64,000 bases of DNA from Limnomonas spitsbergensis (taxonomy: Eukaryota; Chlorophyta; Chlorophyceae; Chlamydomonadales), in assembly GCA_037349105.1 (NCBI GenBank), contig JAYJMM010000122.1:1984001-2048000 (forward strand), in the 5' to 3' direction. Every line of letters begins with the position of its first letter. Position 1 is the stretch's first letter. The notes beneath the pieces are model-generated. The model was given only the letters and a program-made list of their open reading frames with translations. It made no database searches and had not been told where the DNA came from. The position numbers and the translations under genes were made by a program. Below are positions 57,106 to 64,000 of the stretch, one piece after another.

Positions 57106-60100
57106 TCATGCCCGAGCGCCTCTTGCCAAGGCTTTCATCACTGCCTCCTCCCTGCACCTCAGGATCTCCACCTCCCCTGGCGGCATCGCCCTCTGTTGCT
57201 GCTGGCACATGTGCGACAGATACTGCCGGTTCCGCTGGATTGGGCTGCTGGGCCCGCCGTTGACAAAGCCAGGCTGCTGCTGCTGCTTAGGACTGACCTC
57301 CCTCGACAGCGGCAGGCCCGCCAGCGCTTTCGCTGCGAGGCGCGAGGAGAGCCACGGCGAGGACAGGCGCTCGTAAAACTCGGACGCGTGCGGGGGGATG
57401 TCGATGAGCAGCTTCAGCGGGGGAGGTGGGTTGCGGGGGGACGCTGGGATGGGGCTACTGGGCATGACCTGTGGCGGGCTGATGATGCTGGGCGGGGGCG
57501 AGCCGCCCACGCTCGGGATCCGCACCCGAGGGCTGCCGCGGCTGCTGCCACTCCGCTGGCCCGGTGTCGTTGGTCGAGACCCGCCCGCAGATCCACCTCC
57601 CGCAGACCCGGCGGCGGAAGCGGTGGCGGATACGACGCGCAGCTCTCCCGCTTGGCGAGGGGAGCCGCCGCTGCCCCTGCTCCCCGGCTTTGCTTCTCCT
57701 TCGCCCCCGTCAGGCGCCTCAGGGGCCAACGGAGGCGACGTCGACGAGGCAGAGGACTGCGGGCGCTCGGAGGACTTGTGCTTGCCCGTGGACCAAGGCC
57801 GGACGCCACTGGGGAGAGAGGGCTCCGCAGATCCCGCCCAGCCGGCCCAGTCCACCGCGCTCAGCGCAGCACCAGTGCCAGGCTCAGGATGAACGCCTGC
57901 CGTGCCCGCTGAACTGCTCCGGCCGCCAGGCCTGTCAGACTGGCCAGGTCTGACGCTGTCCGAGCCGTAATTGTTGCAGGAGCTGGCAGACGCGCCCCGC
58001 TGTGCGCCGGCGCTTGCTGAGGGCATCTGAGAGGCGCGTGGGGAGCCCCTAGGGCTAGCCAAGGGGGAGCCTGAGGCAGCTCTACTAGGGCGAAGAGCAA
58101 CAGCTTTACCAACAGCAGCAGCAGCAGCAGCGGCAGATTTACTAACAACAGCAGCGGCAGAAGTACTTGGAGACCACGAACTTCTGGACAGAGGGCGGGA
58201 GGATCCGAGCGGGTTGAGCTCTCCGCTAGCCACGCTGCGGCGTGCAACACTGCAGGGAGGGGTAACAAGGTTTTCATTTCCACGTTCCGGATTTCAGATA
58301 TCAGAGCAGTGTTTTGGAGGACATCAGGACACCATCGGCAGGCTCCCAGCAGCCGCCAAGGCCCAGTAGGGACCAGGAGTGGCCTACGGCTAGCGGCCCA
58401 GGCGGCATGGCTGCCGGGACCTGGGGCCTCCGGCCAAAGCCTAAGTGTAGCTGACAAGTAGCTAAACCACACAAAACGAATCACTTCTCTTGAGAGTAAG
58501 GTTTAAGAACTAGGCATGTGCTGAGCAGCTGAGTCACCCACCGAGTCCATGGCTGCCACGACGGGGAGGTGGCTGGGCAGGAGTCGTGGTGCTGAAGCAT
58601 CGGAGGCGTCAGGGGGGCGGTGTTGCTCATGGAATTCTGATATGACATTTGCCTACTCAGGCAAGACGGTGCAAAGGGGGCAAACAATACACTAGTATTC
58701 AATTTTTGTAGGGAAGGAGGGGAGTAGGGGGTTAGCAAAGAAAAATGAGGGAGTACTGAGGTAGCGGCGTTGAAAGTGTGTGTAAAGCGTGGACCAGCCT
58801 TGGGAATGTAAACAAAGGAGGACAAGTGAGGTGGGTTGTTCTTTCATCCAACTGATGCCTTTTAGGAAAAAAGGGTTATCGGACCCTATAAACCCGTAAC
58901 CTTTGGGGAAAAAGGCCCGCAACATGGACATGCAGAATAAAGGATATCGATATCCATGTGTTCTATACTTATATTCCTCTACACAATCCCGAGAGTGAGG
59001 GCCATCTGAGAAGGCGGACCAATTGCTGATAGTCACCTGTGCCCAGCCTGTGATGCCATCGGATGTGTCTGCAGCCGCGCCTCAAGTGCAGGTTCCATCT
59101 CGTAAATGGCATTCAGCGTAACATTACCGCGCCTCGTCGCCGCGAATGGGAGCTGGGAGAGCAGAGGCGAGGCGGGGGCGGATGAGTCCGAGACATGAGA
59201 CCACGCCACACTAGCTTCATGGTCGGCTGCCTCGACTTGCGCGGCCCGTCCTACACCGTCCTCCCGGCCTGCTCGTGACCTCGGCCTTCCGCCGCTGCCC
59301 GGCGCATCCGCGTGCGCCGGCCAGTGCGGGGTGGGTGCCTCAGGTGCAGTCGCGGGCCTGAATCCTGGGGGGAGCTGCGAGGATAGCGGCGTGGCTTCCG
59401 CGTCGCGGGACCGCATGGGCCGTTTGCTCCCGCCTGCTGCCTGCAGCTGCCGGCTGCTGCTGAGGCAGTTCCAGGGAGGGAGCACGTTGCCGCGCATGTC
59501 CGAGGATGGGCTGAGGGACACGGAGTGAAGCTGAGGTGCCTTGCAGCCAAAACTCAAACCAGGGATCTCTTTTGGGTTCGCCGTGGAGGTCGCGGCGGCG
59601 GCGGCGGTGCGCGGCGTGCTGCCAGGGTTCTTAAAGCTCGAGCCTCCGCCCCCATCGGTGGAGCAGGGCCTGCCAAAGGAGCTCAGCGCCGGCGTAGTGC
59701 TGGGACGCCGATCCAGGGGCGAGGACGCAGGGCTGGCGGTTGGGCTCGCGAGGGACCGAAAGCTTCCGGCCGGCCCGCAAGCCATCCTGCTAGAGGCTTC
59801 CGCTGCCGGCGCTGCCTCCCTGAAACTAGTGTCTGGCGCAGGAGATGTGTTTGGCCGTCTGCATGGGACATGTCCACTAATGAGGTTCAGCTCAGGTTTC
59901 CAATGTCCTGTTTTAAATAGTAGTTCAATGGGGCAGCTGTATTCCGCGGCCGTTTCGCACAATGAACAGTCATACCTGGAATGTTCACACTCAACAAATT
60001 CGGCAGTTTTATGCTTGGCTTCTTTTAGTGTGATGTGATGCGTCTAATAGTGCAACACAATTTCGGAATTATTTGGTGAACCTCTCTGTGAATCAATAAT

Positions 60101-63100
60101 GAAATGTTCCGAAAGGCCCCCTGTTGAAAACATGCTTCACATGCTCATTGCTCTACACAACCAAACGCTGAGTACCCTGCGTCTCCAGCACCTTCTCCAC
60201 ACTTGTTTCATACTTAAATGAAACATGTTTCTCACGAAAATGAAAAAATCTCCCGCACCTGTCTGGTATGTGGTTGCTGTACATGATGTACACGGGCATG
60301 ATCTTGTACAGCTCAGCTAGATCTGGGGGCTGAGGAGCAGGGCGTGCAGGCCGCCGTCTCGGCCCCCCTGACGAAGGCAATATGGTAAGCTCCATTTCCA
60401 TACCGGTCAAACTGGGCTCATGGTAGATCCTGTAAGAGGCCCTGCAAGGCCGCACGGCAAGAAGTCATGAATTTAGGTAGCACTACAAGAACATGGAGTT
60501 GATTAAGCGAGCATTTAATGAGCAAGAAGTTCATTTAGCGAGCATTTAGACAACACAAAGTTCATTTATTTAGCAGGCATTTAGCTTATCCACATCAACA
60601 ACAGTGTTGACTTAGCAAGGAATAGCGTACTCGGCAAGCATCAAAGCATTTGTCAAGCATGGAGGGCTGATTTCGAAAACGTTGAACAAATTCAGCAAAA
60701 CATAAGCTAATTCACACCCACCACCTGAACCAGGTCAGACTAGTCCCCCCGGCCCGCAAACTCGCATCTCGTGTTTTCAAGGGTTGGGCGGCCGGCCTCA
60801 CACTTCCTAAATTCCAAGCAAACGAATACCCACTCAGGCTGCAACAACACTGTGCAGCAGTGCTCACCTCTGGACCGCCCCTCGCCCATGGGGCGGCTGC
60901 TGCGTCTCGGGCAGAGGCTCGTCCAGGAATGACCCACTGTTCTTGATCACCAGTGTGGACCTTGCCGAAGAGGCCATGTGATGGGTGCGTGTGGTCGAAG
61001 GGGGGAGCCCTTTTTGACGAGCCTGAATGGGGGGGATCCAATGTGGGATGGATCATAGGGTGTAATGTAGGACACCTCTGAGGAACAAGGGCCAAGGGAA
61101 CCCAAAGATGGGCCAATGCCAAGGGCCAAGGGCCAAGGGGGCCCACGGAAGGGCCAAGGGAGAGTCCACAGGGCCGTTTACGTGGGAGGTTCCAACAGGG
61201 CCGTTGGTGCAGGAGGTTACCCCTCCCCCACGTCCCACTTCCCGCAAGCTGTTTCCGGACCCCCTGAGGCAGGGGAGAGGCTGTTAACTATTCCACAGTC
61301 ACCACCATAACAACCGAGGTCCAAAGCCACACTGTCAGTCTGTCTCAACAGCTCCTCCTGCTTTCCAAATGCAACACGATGAATCCTGCTACCTGGATGC
61401 TGGATGATGTGGCGACTGGGGGTATGCTACCTGGATGCTGGATGATGTGGCGACTGGGGGGATGCTACCTGGATGCTGGATGATGTGGCGATTGGGGGGA
61501 TGCTACCTGGATGCTGGATGATGTGGCGAATGGGGGGATGCTACCTGGATGCTGGATGATGTGGCGACTGGGGGTATGCTACCTGGATGCTGGATGATGT
61601 GGCGATTGGGGGGATGCTACCTGGATGCTGGATGATGTGGCGACTGGGGGGATGCTACCTGGATGCTGGATGATGTGGTGACTGGGGGTATGCTACCTGG
61701 ATGCTGGATGATGTGGCGACTGGGGGTATGCTACCTGGATGCTGGATGATGTGGTGACTGGGGGGATGCTACCTGGATGCTGGATGATGTGGCGACTGGG
61801 GGTATGCTACCTGGATGCTGGATGATGTGGCGACTGGGGGGATGCTACCTGGATGCTGGATGATGTGGCGACTGGGGGGATGCTACCTGGATGCTGGATG
61901 ATGTGGTGACTGGGGGTATGCTACCTGGATGCTGGATGATGTGGCGACTGGGGGTATGCTACCTGGATGCTGGATGATGTGGCGACTGGGGGGATGCTAC
62001 CTGGATGCTGGATGATGTGGCGACTGGGGGGATGCTACCTGGATGCTGGATGATGTGGCGACTGGGGGGATGACAGCAACTGTTGAATATGCGAATGAGC
62101 AGACAAACACGCTAGGGTAGATGATTAGGGTAGATGAGCTTTTAAAGCTTGACCCAGTTAAGAAAACTAAGGAATCAAAACTCTTTTAAGGGCTATTTGG
62201 TGTAGGGTTCAGGGTTTGGATGAGGGTTTAGAGTTCGATGTAGGGTTTAGAGTTCGATGTAGGGTTTAGGGTTGGGTTTAGGGTTGCATATAGGGTTAGG
62301 TTAAGAGTTTAGGGTCATTGATGCAGCACTGGCAGCATCATCCCCCGCCCAGAGAGGATCGCACCTTCAGCAAAGTCCGCACGAGGCTGTAGTCCTGGGC
62401 CTTCGGCGGCCCTACCTTCCCAAACCCCGTGGACGTGGACGAGCCCCCCTTGCTCTCGCTCTTCGGGGTTTTGGGTAGCTTGGACTTCCGGGGCTTAGGC
62501 TTTGAAGGCTCAGACGCCAGGTACTCCTCCAGCATTGCAGCAGTCTGAAGACAAGAGAAGGTTGAGTTTGTTTGAAGCTGACAAGTAAATAAACTCTTAG
62601 CTAGGACCAGAGAAGGTGTGTGGGCAGCTGATCATGGGCATGTGAGGTATGCAAGGCAACAGGCCCACCCCGATGGCCGCGCCAGCTGCTATCCTGTCGT
62701 TCCCCCCCTCCGCTCCCCCCTAAATTGTACTCCATGATCCCTTCAATTGCCCTCATTCCTTTTATTAACTTCTTCACCCTTCATATTTCCTCTCTGCTCC
62801 CTATTTGGAAAAGATTTCGGCTACACACACCTGGAGGGTTTTAGGGCCATAAAGTGGGAAAGCTCGATCTAGATTCTGAACCCCTACGAGGTGAACATAG
62901 AAGCTAGCGCGTGACAGACCTAAAGACGGAAGATGCTTACCTCCTACCCATATGCTCTTAAGTTCTGCCTTACTTTCGTGGTCTCAAACTGATTATAACT
63001 CAAAGATGGTTGCCAATACGGGCCCCCAAATCCATTTTCATTCCACTCCATGCTACCTAATCCCATGCTCCATGGGCCAAAGATCCTCTCACACCCACAT

Positions 63101-63421
63101 CAAGCTCTTCCTCCTCTTCACTCTCTTCGCTGCTCTGCTCCTCATTCTCGTCGTCCTCATCCTCATCTCCCTCAGAGCTGTGTCCAAGCTCCCTGACGAG
63201 GCAGGCACAGGAGAAGGTGCAGCCAATGAGTTCATGCAAAGTACAAGGGCCTTGTACCCCATGGTTTCCAAGGAAGACCAAGACAAACGATCATTACCAA
63301 CAAGGAATTTTTTAGGAACCTAGATCAATCTTCTGATGTACCTGCGCTTGCGCCGAGCGGCCGCCAGCATATCTTGGCGAACCTCGGCGTTGAGGCGCTC
63401 CTCCTCGTCATCAACCTCATC
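57106..63421 (-). CDS. Large unrecognised gene, 8 exons found, 5' incomplete (890 residues)
   Basis: Exons (minus strand): 63421-63342, 63192-63099, 62544-62365, 60941-60868, 60441-60259, 59858-59037, 58652-58542, 58234-57106. All phases agree, and the total is 891 codons with TGA. The order of regions is: charged DEVDDEEERLNAEVRQDM with an Arg/Lys cluster, an acidic Glu/Asp/Ser tract (about residues 35-58), a Lys/Pro basic segment after MLEEYLASEP, and a conserved-looking stretch YRIYHEPSLTGMEMELTILP with PPDLAELYKIMPVYIMYSNH. Long Ser/Pro/Ala-rich regions follow, then LLIDIPPHASEFYERLSSPW and a Gln-rich tail. No signal peptide, membrane segment or known domain is seen. The start of the 74-nt exon (60941) is chosen for phase and has a poor acceptor. 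Upstream exon(s) lie beyond 63421. No function is proposed. Confidence 0.7.
61388..62070. repeat. 38-bp minisatellite, 18 copies, in an intron
   Basis: GCTACCTGGATGCTGGATGA plus TGTGGCGACTGGGGGTAT recurs at 38-bp spacing from 61388 to 62070 with very few variants (C/T at one site, GGTA/GGGA at another). It lies in the intron between the exons at 62365 and 60941. The near-identity of units implies recent expansion. Confidence 0.95.
62190..62325. repeat. Interstitial telomere-like repeats
   Basis: About eight GGGTTTAG/TAGGGTT motifs with a 20-bp higher-order unit (GAGTTCGATGTAGGGTTTA). The orientation is TTTAGGG on the plus strand. Confidence 0.8.
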
Positions 63422-64000
63422 CTGCAGAGGGCATGAAAGCGGTCAATTGAGAGGGTGGGAGGTGAAGGGGGGTCGAGGAGGGGTGAGGGGCGGAGGAGCG
63501 GTTGATGGATAGGTAATGGGGTGAGGGGGGGTAGGAGAGGCAGAGGAGCGGTCAATTTCAGCTGAGTCCTCCAGTAAGGTTGTGCTGCAGGGCCAAACAC
63601 AAAGAGAGAAAATGAAAGCTTCGCCTCACGCTGGGCGCGAGAGCACAACTAATGGCACTATGGCAGCCTACCCAGATCTAGCTGAGCTGGTGCTACGGAC
63701 AAACCAGTAGCATCCTTCATTACAGCCTCAGGTCGTATTATTTTTTTAATTTGAATACCGTAGATTTGATATGCCTTCCCTCAGGTATGAAAAACGATTT
63801 CCTCTAATGCTACCCTGAGGGCAAATTACCGACCAAACTCTGAATTTCTGGCTGAAATCTGGCATCAACAATGGATATAGTCCGTATATTCAAGGATCCC
63901 TCACCCCCAAACAACGTTAATTGTGAAGGAAGGCTAAACAAATCTACGGTATAATACACCTAGCGTTATCCCTCCAAGGTTTGCATCGTATTTTTCTCAG
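63422..64000. other. Upstream flank of the unrecognised gene
   Basis: G-rich low-complexity sequence at 63440-63550, then AT-rich DNA and a MITE. No exon could be joined to the one at 63421-63342, so the gene start may be outside the window. Confidence 0.5.
63758..63949. mobile_element. 192-bp MITE with TA target duplication
   Basis: The left end CCGTAGATTTGATATGCCTT and the reverse complement of the right end CCGTAGATTTGTTTAGCCTT form arms of about 22 bp. TA flanks both ends (63756-63757 and 63950-63951). It shares the CCGTAG terminus with the MITE at 53261-53443. Confidence 0.8.

Noticed and set aside
56645..57208. 187-codon minus-strand ORF
   Set aside because: It overlaps the last exon of the 57106-63421 gene in another frame and continues into its 3' UTR. 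No acceptor or homology supports it.
58481..59036. Minus-strand ORFs of 114 codons between exons
   Set aside because: They are intronic read-through around the exon at 58652-58542. Only that exon has matching phase and splice sites.
62952..63323. 123-codon plus-strand ORF
   Set aside because: It is antisense to the acidic exon at 63192-63099 of the minus-strand gene.

Overview
The window is nuclear DNA of a green alga, most likely a chlamydomonadalean (Chlamydomonas/Volvox-like) species. The evidence is intron-rich genes with GTGAGT..GCAG splice sites, a plant/algal AZG purine permease, a chlorophyllase, TGTAA polyadenylation signals, low-complexity Ala/Ser/Gly protein tails, LINEs, and interstitial TTTAGGG-like repeats. 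No bacterial-style operons, rRNA, tRNA or CRISPR array were seen. All exon models were assembled by hand from reading frame, splice-site and phase agreement.

Layout. 0-2 kb: gene-poor, with GC palindromes. 2-12 kb: a 3.9 kb repeat block (decayed minus-strand LINE pieces plus a fragment ending in an Aly/REF-like motif) occurs twice, at 2064-5975 and 7850-11775, on either side of a broken partial copy of the purine permease gene (6301-7757). 12-15 kb: a 410-bp MITE and otherwise gene-free DNA. 15-22.2 kb: the complete 18-exon AZG permease gene (683 codons plus stop, plus strand). 23.9-24.75 kb: a LINE 3' fragment. 24.76-32.7 kb: three head-to-tail copies of a 2.65 kb monomer. Each monomer fuses the end of an inverted-repeat element, a 34-bp minisatellite and a LINE C-terminal coding segment. 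32.7-41.24 kb: a region bounded by ~672-bp terminal inverted repeats. It carries a 5'-truncated Pif1-like helicase, orphan exons of an unrecognised gene, and several minisatellites. 41.25-43.2 kb: a LINE reverse transcriptase copy on the minus strand. 43.2-47.3 kb: repeats and weak ORFs. 47.3-54.6 kb: a chlorophyllase gene (plus strand, 10 exons found, 5' end not found). 57.1-63.4 kb: an unrecognised 890-residue gene (minus strand, 5' end not found), convergent with chlorophyllase.

The two recognisable host genes are a nucleobase importer and a chlorophyll-degrading esterase. Nothing in the sequence links them functionally. Most of the remaining DNA is transposon-derived or satellite. The most unusual parts are the long-inverted-repeat region with the Pif1 fragment and its tandemly amplified relatives, the tandemly triplicated splice sites plus a 30-nt microexon in the chlorophyllase gene, and a cluster of three hairpins in one of its introns.
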